12,737 nt of DNA from Ekhidna sp. (GCA_028821635.1 JAPPDO010000355.1:1-12737), one strand, 5' to 3'. Counted from the first letter of the stretch, positions 1 to 7,036 are shown. The notes: generated by a model from the sequence alone, not told the origin. Made by a program: numbers and translations.

Positions 1-2
1 GT

Positions 3-601
3 GACCGCCTGCCTGATAATGACATTGGTCTTGCTATGGACAATAATGATCCTTGGGGCCTCTGGTCGGACGGCACCACTCTCTGGGATACAGATGTGTC
101 TGACCAAAATTCTATGCCTACACGTTGGCTACAGGCGCACGTGATGCCGCCAAAGACATTAACCTGAACCTAGAGTCGAATGCTGAACCCTATCAACTCT
201 GGTCGGATGGTACTACACTCTGGGTAATGGTAATTGTAGAGGTACCTGTTGGTAATTTTACAGCCATCGAAACTAGAATTTATGCCTATGTGCTGGCAAC
301 AGGTGTACGAGATGCCTCCAAAGATTTTGACCGTGCTGAGGAGAATGACGACCACGAAGGTGGCGGTCTTTGGTCGGACGGCACCACGATATGGGTCACA
401 GATGATTATGATGATGATTCAGGTAATCCCAGGGATGTTAAAATTTACGCTTACACGCTGGCCAAAGGCATACGCAGTGCTGCTAAGGAGTTTGACCTTG
501 CCGGAGAAAATGAAAATCCCACCGGTATCTGGTCGGACGGTACCACACTATGGGTTGCTGATCATATTGATAAAGAAGTGTACGCCTACCAACTCAAGTA
601 G
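3..601 (+). CDS. WSDGTT-repeat protein, 3' part only, with one frameshift
   Basis: This is the C-terminal part of a repeat protein whose start lies before the window. Four units are visible, each with a core like LWSDGTTLWV, then a K-I/F-YAY-x-L-x-TG element and an AAKDF/NL element, then an Asn/Asp/Glu-rich turn. Such repeats probably fold as propeller-like blades of a surface or secreted protein; that is inference. The reading frame changes. Positions 3 to about 106 are in frame 3, and positions 107 to the TAG at 599-601 are in frame 2. Frame 2 alone has a stop at 101-103 and frame 3 alone stops at about 168. Adding one A to the A run at 106-109 restores DQKFYAYTLATG, matching the other units. 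A naive caller would start at TTG 125, which cuts through a repeat and is not the real start. No signal peptide or anchor is visible. The function is unknown. Confidence 0.7.
63..546 (+). repeat. Four degenerate coding repeats with WSDGTT cores
   Basis: The core tggtcggacggcaccac occurs identically at 63-79 and 371-387. Related copies sit at 200-216 (three changes) and 530-546 (one change). The core-to-core distances are 137, 171 and 159 bases. The last two are multiples of three; the first becomes 138 (46 codons) if one base is restored, which supports the frameshift placed at 106-109. The repeat encodes the protein units and is not a mobile element. Confidence 0.85.
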
Positions 602-620
602 CTGATTTCTTTATCATAAC

Positions 621-651
621 AAAGCCCTTGCATCACGGGAGGGGCTTTTTT
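621..651 (+). terminator. Rho-independent terminator after the repeat gene
   Basis: aaagccc (621-627) pairs with gggcttt (642-648) around a 14-base loop, and a run of six T covers 646-651. It lies 20 bases after the stop codon of the repeat-protein gene, the expected place for an intrinsic terminator. Confidence 0.65.
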
Positions 652-861
652 ACGGCAAACTTCCCGCCACTCTCAGATGTAAAAAAATTTTGAATGAAAG
701 GGTGGGCCTTTGTCTAAAAAAGAAATTTTTCACAGTAACCTTCTCTAGGTGTATTTTGTAATCCGGCTCAGAAGGTTCGACCAGTGTGGCGACATGTTCA
801 TAAGTTTTAGAAAAAGATTCAATTATTCAAAATTTTAACCTACGTTGAGATGGTTTTTGAT

Positions 862-869
862 TAATTTTG
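862..869 (+). promoter_or_regulatory. Candidate Bacteroidota -7 element before the desaturase
   Basis: TAATTTTG fits the Bacteroidota -7 consensus TAnnTTTG exactly and ends 18 bases before the ATG at 888. I see no good TTTG/TTG -33 element at the usual 19-21 base spacing; the nearest TTG (845-847) is too close. The call therefore rests on one half-site in A+T-rich DNA. If real, transcription would start near 875, leaving a very short leader and excluding the in-frame TTG at 867 as a start. The rest of 652-887 shows nothing else I can support. Confidence 0.3.
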
Positions 870-887
870 AATTTAATTAAAAAAATT

Positions 888-1991
888 ATGTCAGCATTAG
901 AAGTGAAGAGGAGAATTTTAAAGTTTAAAAACAACCCTCACGAGGAGTTTAATAAGATTCTCAACAGCAGGGTTAATGAATACTTAAAGAATAATAAAGC
1001 CGGAAGGTATGCTAATCCTGAAATGATCATTAAAACCATCTTCATGTTTGTTCTCTATCTCTGCCCTTATTTCATGTTCTTACTTGGCGTTGTGGAGTCT
1101 GTCTGGCTTTTTTATTTGATGGCTTTTTTAATGGGACTGGGGAAAGCCGGCGTTGGCCTCTCGGTGATGCATGATGCCAATCATGGTGCTTATTCTCGGA
1201 AAAGGTGGATTAATACGCTCATTGGTTATTCTTTAAATCTGCTGGGCGGCAATGCTACCAACTGGAAGATACAGCACAACTTAAAGCATCATACTTACAC
1301 AAACATTGCTGGGATGGATGAGGACATCTCACCAAAAGGAGGGGTACTGAGGCTGAATCCGTACTCGGAGATTAAAAAATACCACAAGTGGCAGTACATA
1401 TATGCATGGTTTCTCTACGGCCTCATGACGATGAGTTGGATCCTTGTGAAGGACATCACTCAATTTGTAGACTACACCAGAGAAGGTTGGCTGAAAAGGC
1501 AAACCAAGAGTGTGACGAGGGCTTGGATTTGGTTAATTGTCACAAAAATTCTCTATTATTCGTATATGCTGACATTGCCATTATTGTTTGTTTCTCTTCC
1601 CTGGTATCACATAATTTTAGGATTCATTTTAATGCACTACGTTGCCGGATTTACTTTAGGAATTATCTTCCAGCCTGCTCACGTAATGGAGGAAAATTCT
1701 TTTCGAGACTCAAACAAATCGGACACCATAGAGGAAAACTGGGCCGTCCACCAACTAAAGACTACGTGTAATTTTGCGCATAAAAATAAGATTCTCTCTT
1801 GGTATGCGGGTGGCCTCAACTATCAAATTGAGCACCACTTATTTCCTAATGTTTGTCATGTGCATTATCGAAAAATAGCTAAAATTGTTAGAGCAACTGC
1901 GGAGGAGTTTAACATTCCGTATAATTCTTATCCAACATTTATGTCAGCATTAATCTCACATGGTAGAATGCTTTATGTTTTGGGCAGGTAA
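888..1991 (+). CDS. Membrane fatty acid (acyl-CoA/acyl-lipid) desaturase
   Basis: An integral membrane di-iron desaturase of the COG3239 type, which inserts a double bond into acyl chains using O2 and an electron donor, thereby tuning membrane fluidity. Numbering from ATG 888 (367 aa), all three histidine boxes are present: HDANH (95-99), HNLKHH (130-135) and QIEHH (313-317), with an extra conserved-type His in QPAH (about 262-265). Hydrophobic segments at about 48-68, 70-93, 168-190, 215-238 and 240-261 fit the family's membrane-embedded fold. There is no N-terminal cytochrome b5 domain, so electrons must come from a separate donor. An in-frame TTG at 867 would add seven residues (MNLIKKI); ATG 888 is preferred because the TTG overlaps a candidate promoter element. 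The gene stands alone, with long A+T-rich gaps on both sides. Regiospecificity cannot be read from sequence; delta-6/linoleoyl-CoA-desaturase-like labels are usual for the family. Confidence 0.9.
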   Translation: MSALEVKRRILKFKNNPHEEFNKILNSRVNEYLKNNKAGRYANPEMIIKTIFMFVLYLCPYFMFLLGVVESVWLFYLMAFLMGLGKAGVGLSVMHDANHGAYSRKRWINTLIGYSLNLLGGNATNWKIQHNLKHHTYTNIAGMDEDISPKGGVLRLNPYSEIKKYHKWQYIYAWFLYGLMTMSWILVKDITQFVDYTREGWLKRQTKSVTRAWIWLIVTKILYYSYMLTLPLLFVSLPWYHIILGFILMHYVAGFTLGIIFQPAHVMEENSFRDSNKSDTIEENWAVHQLKTTCNFAHKNKILSWYAGGLNYQIEHHLFPNVCHVHYRKIAKIVRATAEEFNIPYNSYPTFMSALISHGRMLYVLGR

Positions 1992-2264
1992 GTTGGTGAT
2001 TACTCCCTCATAATATCTTGATTTTATGAGAATTATAAATCGAACCTGTTATCTGACTTTTTGATAAAATAGATTCCTCTTATTTCACAAGTTTCAGTCT
2101 AAAATCTTCATTGTTATTCTTAATATTTTTGTGAGAGAGGGGCTCTTTTTATAATCTCCTTTGTTTGCTTTGCTGCTAATACCCAAATTTGTATCTTGAT
2201 AACTTCAAAAAGTTCATATTACTGATTTTGCATTTCTTTTCCATTCGATTGTGATTATTGTTAA

Positions 2265-2852
2265 ATGAAAAACTTACGACTGACATTATCGTTTATCCTA
2301 CCCATCATTTTACTTCTCAGTGCGAATGCACAAGAATCTTTACAAGAAGAATACGACTATCTCATTAGGGACACCGAGACTTATGAACATTATAAAGTAA
2401 TCCCCAAAACGAGATTAGACCAGTTCTGGGCTTTGGTCATTGATTCTGTAAGCGTAAAAAATCAGGAAATTTCCAATCTTAAAATCAAGTTGAGTTATGA
2501 ACAGAAAGTTGTTGGCAGGTTAAAGGCCGAAGCCGATCAGTTTCAAAGAGAACTGAACGACAGTTTAACACAGAATAGCTCCATCAATTTTTTTGGGCTA
2601 TCTCTCTCAAAGTCAAGTTATCAGATGATAGTTTGGGCCATTATTATTATTCTGATACTTGTTGCCGGATTCGCTTATTCCATGTATTTCCGCAGCAATC
2701 GTCTGACTGTCTTGCACCGCAAAAGGCTTGAAGAGGTAGAGTTGGAATACGAACAGCACCGAACATACGCAAGAGATCGACAGGTAAAACTTAAGCGTGA
2801 ACTCCAAACAGCCATTAACAAGTTAGAATCCGAAGGGAAATCTGTGAGCTAA
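2265..2852 (+). CDS. Signal-peptide, coiled-coil, single-TM protein of unknown function
   Basis: A 195-residue protein. Residues 1-22 look like a signal peptide (cleavage probably near SANA-QE). Residues 23-105 form a mostly helical exported region with coiled-coil character around 65-98. An FFGLSLSKSSYQ element (about 109-120) precedes one transmembrane helix (about 121-143), and the rest is a highly charged helical tail with an EYEQHR...RQVKLKREL pattern. I recognise the arrangement as a conserved Bacteroidota family, with the signature FFG-x-x-(L/M)SK before the TM and EQHR after it. Members are sometimes labelled tRNA (guanine-N1)-methyltransferase in databases; nothing here resembles a TrmD fold or SAM-binding site, so I do not use that name. 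The gene is monocistronic by position, downstream of a 273-base A+T-rich gap and convergent with the photolyase cluster. Its function is unknown; a cell-envelope role is inferred from topology only. Confidence 0.8.
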   Translation: MKNLRLTLSFILPIILLLSANAQESLQEEYDYLIRDTETYEHYKVIPKTRLDQFWALVIDSVSVKNQEISNLKIKLSYEQKVVGRLKAEADQFQRELNDSLTQNSSINFFGLSLSKSSYQMIVWAIIIILILVAGFAYSMYFRSNRLTVLHRKRLEEVELEYEQHRTYARDRQVKLKRELQTAINKLESEGKSVS

Positions 2853-2904
2853 CCACCGTTTGTTAGAAGAAGAATAAGAAGAGCAGCTATTTTTATTTTT
2901 TAGC

Positions 2905-3051
2905 TTAAATTATTTTTGGTTGTTTGTTCCTTCTACATCGCTCACTGCAATATTTAACCTTTTCCCAGTCCTTTTCCCACCTCTTTCTCCAAGTAAATGG
3001 CTTGCCACATACTACACAAATTTTGGTGGGTAGATGAGACTTCTTATGCAC
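2905..3051 (-). CDS. DUF2256 small zinc-ribbon-like protein
   Basis: A 48-residue gene below the size limit of many gene callers. The protein begins (M)[18 protein letters not shown] and carries four cysteines, C12-x2-C15 and C35-x3-C39, around a WRKRW...W...KYC core, ending [10 protein letters not shown]. This matches DUF2256, a family of very short putative zinc-binding proteins of unknown function. The start is a GTG at 3051-3049, chosen because the family typically begins just before the [13 protein letters not shown] motif; the next in-frame residues are HKK. The start overlaps the end of the upstream flavin-reductase-like gene by 8 bases, so the two are almost certainly translationally coupled and this is the last gene of the photolyase cluster. 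DUF2256 genes are, to my knowledge, often found beside photolyase genes, which suggests a role linked to light repair, but no reaction is known. Confidence 0.87.
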   Translation of the reverse strand: MHKKSHLPTKICVVCGKPFTWRKRWEKDWEKVKYCSERCRRNKQPKII

Positions 3052-3679
3052 CAAAATCGGGGATTTCATTTTCTCGAGCGTAGGGGAAGCTTTCCAGGAA
3101 ATTAAGTGAATAATAGGAGTTTAGCCCGGAGATTCCTGCCGTATCTAACTTTTGAAGGTCAATGTATCCTTTTTCATTTACCGCTTCGTCATCAATTTGT
3201 AACAACTCAATAGTACCTATAATTAGCATAGTGCCGTTAATAGCAATTGGAATCTCCTGCTCAAACTTCATTCCGATTTTTAGTCGGCTTTCTTTTAAAA
3301 ACGGAGCCTTAAAGTTTGACAGATACTCCTCTTTTAAGTTCATTCGTTGAAATTCTGATACTTCACGCTCCAGTTTGGCTGAAGTGTAATGTGCATTTTT
3401 GATGATGCTGATTGGCACTTGATTGATCGTGTAGCAGCCCGTTTCTTTCAGGTTCTCGTAGGTGTGTCTTGGCACTTTACCGGTTGGGCGAATAATGAAT
3501 CCCAACAGTGCCGGCTGGCTTCCCAGATGCACCACGCTGCTAAATATAGCAACATTAGTCTGCCCATCATTTGAAATAGACCCAATCAAGTTGGCAGGCT
3601 TGATGCCCGTAATAGAATTGATGATATTAAGGCGTTTTTTGTGCTCCATACTCCGGATGTCTTTTTTTGTTAGCTGCAT
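3044..3679 (-). CDS. Flavin reductase-like (FMN-binding split-barrel) protein
   Basis: A 211-residue member of the flavin reductase-like domain family (PF01613 type), which binds FMN/FAD and often reduces free flavin with NAD(P)H. Family-like segments are [15 protein letters not shown] (about 22-36), [16 protein letters not shown] (about 41-56), a GFIIRP loop and [18 protein letters not shown] (about 71-88). It is longer than the second flavin-reductase-like protein encoded at 6500-6976 and clearly a different subfamily. The ATG lies 12 bases after the photolyase stop codon and the gene end overlaps the DUF2256 start, so it is in the same transcript. Inference: it could reduce or deliver flavin to the photolyases, or act as an oxidoreductase on another substrate. 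No signal peptide is present, so it is cytoplasmic. Confidence 0.85.
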   Translation of the reverse strand: MQLTKKDIRSMEHKKRLNIINSITGIKPANLIGSISNDGQTNVAIFSSVVHLGSQPALLGFIIRPTGKVPRHTYENLKETGCYTINQVPISIIKNAHYTSAKLEREVSEFQRMNLKEEYLSNFKAPFLKESRLKIGMKFEQEIPIAINGTMLIIGTIELLQIDDEAVNEKGYIDLQKLDTAGISGLNSYYSLNFLESFPYARENEIPDFGA

Positions 3680-3691
3680 TACTGAAATAGA

Positions 3692-5143
3692 TTATTTGGC
3701 TCGGGTGTGAGTTGCTAAAATTCGTTTACTATCTTCTTTTACTGCCCGATTTTTGCGATGGCCCCATATCTTATCTCTGGCATGCTTTCCGCTGGCCTGA
3801 AGGTCGACTACTGGTTTGGGGTAGGTCTTCCCAATGATGACTCCGCAAAATGCCTGTTCCATATCTGTCATTTTCCAGGGCTCATGGATATGCCCTTTTG
3901 GAACGTTGGCCAGTTCAGGTATCCATTTTTTAATGAAAATTCCTTCAGGATCGTGATCTTGGCTTTGTTTTACGGGATTATAAATCCTTACAGTATTGAT
4001 TCCCGTAGTCCCCGCCTGCATTTGGAACTGAGGATAGTGGATGCCAGGCTCATAATCTAAAAATTGGTTCGCCAGATGATAAACTCCGTCTCGCCAGTCC
4101 TGATCCAGATGATGGCACAAGAAGGAAACCACCATAGCACGCATTCGGAAGTTGATCCAACCGGTTTTTGCAACGCAGCGCATACAAGTATCTACCATAG
4201 GTAACCCTGTCTCTCCCGCTTTCCATGCCCTGAGTTTCTCAGGATCGCTTTCGTGAGGAAGCAGTTCATACCCTCGATTGATGCAAGTGTGTTCGTATTC
4301 GCATTCTACTTCAAATTTTTGAATAAAGTGACAATGCCATTTAAGCCGAATTAGTAGAGCACTGAAGGCACGCTTGTTAGCACTATAATTTTCATGATTT
4401 TTGATGTACTGATATGCCTGCTTTATGCTAAGGTTGCCCCAAGCGAGGTAAGGGGAGATCCGTCCTCCTGATGTTCTGCTTTCCAAAGGCTTGGAAATAT
4501 ATTTATTGTAATGGAAGCCTCGCTCTTCGACAAAAGAACGCAGGTATTTCCATCCATTCTGTTCTCCTGTCGGCTGGAAGTCGGAAGGGTAAGTTTTTAA
4601 TTTCTGTTGATAATCCTCCGGAAGAGGGAACGGGTGGTCAATCGGACTGGAGTTCGTTGTTGAAAAGTTGTTTTTTATCACAGGCTGAGCCATCGTGACA
4701 AACCAGTGCTTGTCCCAGCCGTTACGATTGGTGATCCCGCGCAGGATTCCATCTCGTTGAAATTCCTTCCAGAGAACACCTTGCTTTTTAAAGAAATAAC
4801 TGACCTTCTTGTCTCGCTGCCAGGTCAATTCGACTCCGGTCTCCTGGTGTGAAAAAACCGTTTGAATATTAAACTTGGAGGTAAGAAAATCGAATACTTC
4901 TAATGCTTCTCCATAAAAAATATTAATCTTTCGGTTATATAGTCTTAGTGTCTCATTTAATTCACTGATGGAGTGATAAATAAATTGTTGATGCCGCAGT
5001 GCTGAATCCGGATGCTTTATAATGGAGGGTTCAAAGATATAAATAGCTCGATAGGTAGCTCCTTCCTTTTCTGCGGCTCGGAAGGGTGCATGATCCTGTG
5101 TTCGCAGATCACGTTTTAGCCAAACAAGGTTGGTGGGTTCCAT
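3692..5143 (-). CDS. Cryptochrome/photolyase family flavoprotein (conventional domain order)
   Basis: A photolyase-superfamily protein that probably repairs UV-induced pyrimidine dimers with blue light and reduced FAD. From ATG 5143 it has 483 residues. The N-terminal alpha/beta antenna domain starts LVWLKRDLRTQDH (6-18) and runs to about 130. The helical FAD domain shows RTSGGRISPYLAWG (223-236), KWHCHF (268-273), TGWINFRMRAMVVSFL (327-342), DWRDG (349-353) and NPVKQSQDHDPEG (389-401). In a hand alignment from the DWR motif, E. coli PhrB W359 matches W350, but W382 matches F373, W384 matches M375 and N378 matches H369. This points to a divergent subfamily with altered electron transfer or flavin environment. 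In-frame upstream starts exist (ATG 5164, TTG 5173); ATG 5143 sits just before the conserved first strand and gives the smallest overlap (28 bases) with the preceding gene. Cryptochrome-like signalling instead of repair cannot be excluded. Confidence 0.9.
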   Translation of the reverse strand: MEPTNLVWLKRDLRTQDHAPFRAAEKEGATYRAIYIFEPSIIKHPDSALRHQQFIYHSISELNETLRLYNRKINIFYGEALEVFDFLTSKFNIQTVFSHQETGVELTWQRDKKVSYFFKKQGVLWKEFQRDGILRGITNRNGWDKHWFVTMAQPVIKNNFSTTNSSPIDHPFPLPEDYQQKLKTYPSDFQPTGEQNGWKYLRSFVEERGFHYNKYISKPLESRTSGGRISPYLAWGNLSIKQAYQYIKNHENYSANKRAFSALLIRLKWHCHFIQKFEVECEYEHTCINRGYELLPHESDPEKLRAWKAGETGLPMVDTCMRCVAKTGWINFRMRAMVVSFLCHHLDQDWRDGVYHLANQFLDYEPGIHYPQFQMQAGTTGINTVRIYNPVKQSQDHDPEGIFIKKWIPELANVPKGHIHEPWKMTDMEQAFCGVIIGKTYPKPVVDLQASGKHARDKIWGHRKNRAVKEDSKRILATHTRAK

Positions 5144-6225
5144 TGCTTCAGTTCTTTTTGACATTGCTTCCAAAATGCGAAGAAAGACTTGTAATATCCT
5201 GACACGCTGAACATCCAGTCACGAGGCTCTTCGGTTCCCCGATAGTCGTTGAGCGGATGTTCCTTATAAATTACGTTTTCAGTCTGATATTTTTCGATGA
5301 GATCGCTAAACTCACCCACAAATATCTGAATCCCGGGAATATTCTTTAAAAGCCCCAACATAAACGTTACAGCATTTTTTGATATTGGGTATTTTTCAAA
5401 AATAGAGGGTTCAAGAAGTAGTACCCGATTTACTCTCTCATTTTGATGCCATTTTGGGTCTAGATTGTACCAGTTGTAAATCAGGGTAGGCAGCGAAAGA
5501 TCTAATTGAATCTCTTGCTTTTTAGGTAATGGGGTTTTTAATTTAGGAATGACCGTTTCTTGTAATACCGACGGGATTTCCATCCTGTAGAACTTTTCGT
5601 ATTCTACATCCATGAAAGTACCCTTCTGATTGGAATAACAATACTTATTGATATTTTGCTGGTTAGCATAATACTTTTTACCGGCATTAGCACCCGATAC
5701 CCACTGCCAGCTTAGTGCATTACTTGCCCAGTCCCCATCCAATAAATGGTAATACATCCATTTGGCCGGTTCTCTCCAGTGGCTTCCTCCGATGTTACAG
5801 GCGATGCAGGCAATATACATTCGGACATGATTGTGAAGGTAGCCTGTCTCATAGAAATCTTTCAAGGCTAAATCAATGGCATGGATGCCTGTTGCCAGAT
5901 TAATTAAGGCTTTCGGCATCTCTTGATTTTGAACATCCGGCTGTTCTCGTTTTATGTCTTGGTTGATGCCTTCTTTTTTATTGATCCAGACTTGCTGCCA
6001 GTAGTCTCTCCAGGCAAGTTCCCGGATAAATTTTTCTATTTTATTTAGATGAAATCCTTGATCTAATACGGACTGGAAAATCTGTTTGGTAGAGATGCAT
6101 CCCCTTGAGATATAGGGGGAGAGCTTCGTAACGGATCCATCAACAAAGTTTCTGGTTCTGCCGTAGGCGACTGGATTGATTTGATTGATTTGCTTCAGAA
6201 TGTCTTGATATTCCGTACTGAACAT
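5116..6225 (-). CDS. Inverted-topology photolyase (NewPHL type)
   Basis: A 369-residue photolyase-superfamily protein whose FAD-binding catalytic domain is at the N terminus. Motifs are GRTRNFVDG (22-30), KLSPYISRGCIST (34-46), FIRELAWRDYW (66-76), GYLHNHVRM (128-136), and LLDGDWASNALSWQW (161-175) followed by KKYYANQQNINKY (183-195). W173, W175 and N169 correspond to E. coli PhrB W382, W384 and N378. There is no N-terminal antenna domain. Instead residues about 247-360 form a compact C-terminal region (VNRVLLLEPSIFEKYPIS, then IQIFVGEFSDL, then EHPLNDYRG) resembling part of the alpha/beta domain. This order matches the NewPHL class, bacterial photolyases described as having an N-terminal catalytic domain, a C-terminal sealing domain, and CPD repair in single-stranded DNA. 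The ATG overlaps the previous stop (TAATG) and the gene end overlaps the next photolyase. The assignment is by motif order, not by a search. Confidence 0.85.
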   Translation of the reverse strand: MFSTEYQDILKQINQINPVAYGRTRNFVDGSVTKLSPYISRGCISTKQIFQSVLDQGFHLNKIEKFIRELAWRDYWQQVWINKKEGINQDIKREQPDVQNQEMPKALINLATGIHAIDLALKDFYETGYLHNHVRMYIACIACNIGGSHWREPAKWMYYHLLDGDWASNALSWQWVSGANAGKKYYANQQNINKYCYSNQKGTFMDVEYEKFYRMEIPSVLQETVIPKLKTPLPKKQEIQLDLSLPTLIYNWYNLDPKWHQNERVNRVLLLEPSIFEKYPISKNAVTFMLGLLKNIPGIQIFVGEFSDLIEKYQTENVIYKEHPLNDYRGTEEPRDWMFSVSGYYKSFFAFWKQCQKELKQWNPPTLFG

Positions 6226-6503
6226 TACCGCTTGCTTATTTTATTAAAACTAATATTCTTTTGTCTTGAACTCTTGAATCGCTGCATATCCGCTGGAAAT
6301 TTTTTCAGATGTTTTTGGCTGGGACCGGAATTGATACGCTTTCTCCAAAGATTGAAACTGCTTCGTTTCAGTTCTGAACGCATCAATTTAATTACTTCTT
6401 TTTCCGGAAGTTCAAATTGAATTTTGATGGCATCAAAAGGGGTTCGATCCTCCCATGCCATTTCAATGATTCTGTTTTTATTCCCCTCACTTAGATCACT
6501 CAT
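6225..6503 (-). CDS. DUF2805 / TIGR03643 family small protein
   Basis: A 92-residue protein with IIEMAWEDRTPFDAIK (12-27), a following FELPEKEVIKLMRSELK stretch (30-46), then SSFNLWRKR (48-56) and a basic tail (about 58-92). The IIEMAWEDRTPF...LWRKR pattern is the hallmark of the DUF2805/TIGR03643 family, whose function is unknown. The predicted helices with a possible turn at LPEKEV and the strongly basic C terminus would suit nucleic acid binding; this is inference. It starts inside the end of the short flavin-reductase-like gene (ATGA, 4-base overlap) and its stop overlaps the start of the inverted photolyase gene (TAATG, 1 base). It is therefore translationally coupled on both sides and is probably a working partner of the photolyase system. 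Confidence 0.88.
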   Translation of the reverse strand: MSDLSEGNKNRIIEMAWEDRTPFDAIKIQFELPEKEVIKLMRSELKRSSFNLWRKRINSGPSQKHLKKFPADMQRFKSSRQKNISFNKISKR

Positions 6504-6976
6504 AAGATGATTCCCTGACTGATTAAATCCTGAAACATTAAAACACCCTCTTCTCTTTTTGTAGTTGATTTTATTACTTCGAAGTAAAAGAGTTCATGAT
6601 CCCCCCCAACGTTGGTCTGCTCTTTCATTTGCAAAGCCAGATAACCACAGGCACCGTTTAATACCTCATATCCGTTCCACTCAATTAATCGTTTCTTATC
6701 TCTCAGTTTATTTGCTTTGTTTATTTTTTTGCCGGAACTCTTCCCCAAAAGTCTGACTAACGAGGCATTATCCTTATGAAGCACCTGCAAGACTGCTGTA
6801 TTCGGCTTTTCTAAGTTTTCGAACGTTTTTGTCTGATAATCAATCGCTACCATAAAAAGCTTAGGCTTCATACTGACTGCACTTACATAAGTGCAGATGT
6901 TCATATTTACACTGCCCTCATGGTATGTAGCCAAACTGTAGACAGGCATGTCCACGATATTCCATGGCCGTTTCAT
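6500..6976 (-). CDS. Short flavin reductase-like (FMN-binding split-barrel) protein
   Basis: A 158-residue protein with the flavin reductase-like domain. SVNMNICTYVSAVSMKP (about 22-38) matches the family's N-x-x-T-x-x-S-x-x-S-x-x-P flavin-binding strand and loop, followed by FMVAIDYQTKTFENLEK (41-57) and AVLQVLHKDNASLVRLLGK (about 61-79). The rest of the barrel includes LNGACGYLALQM (about 106-117) and DHELFYFEV (about 126-134). It probably binds FMN or FAD and may use NAD(P)H to reduce it. It is the first gene of the certain coupled block, overlapping the DUF2805 gene by 4 bases (ATGA). Its low similarity by eye to the flavin-reductase-like protein at 3044-3679 suggests a different role, not redundancy. 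It could be a donor of reduced flavin to the photolyases, but no such partnership is shown by the sequence alone. Confidence 0.8.
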   Translation of the reverse strand: MKRPWNIVDMPVYSLATYHEGSVNMNICTYVSAVSMKPKLFMVAIDYQTKTFENLEKPNTAVLQVLHKDNASLVRLLGKSSGKKINKANKLRDKKRLIEWNGYEVLNGACGYLALQMKEQTNVGGDHELFYFEVIKSTTKREEGVLMFQDLISQGIIL

Positions 6977-7036
6977 GTATAATCGTGCTTATTGTATAAT
7001 GACTGATTCATATGTTGTTTCGGCTTGATTAAAGGG

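Noticed and set aside
125..601. Stand-alone 158-residue gene starting at TTG 125
   Set aside because: The start falls in the middle of a repeat unit; the preceding 120 bases code for the same repeat type in another frame, so this is the 3' part of a larger gene.
1388..1771. 127-residue open frame inside the desaturase gene
   Set aside because: Out of frame with the conserved histidine-box protein and without domain features.
2007..2030. Inverted repeat ctcataa/ttatgag after the desaturase gene
   Set aside because: A 7-bp A+T-rich stem with a 10-base loop and no following T run; too weak to call a terminator. The gap 1992-2264 shows nothing else convincing.
2134..2150. agag-ggg-ctct followed by ttttt
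   Set aside because: Only a 4-bp stem; a T run alone is common in this A+T-rich DNA.
2849..2905. Short inverted repeats ctaac/gttag and agcta/tagct between convergent genes
   Set aside because: Five-base stems without a strong T run on either strand; could be chance.
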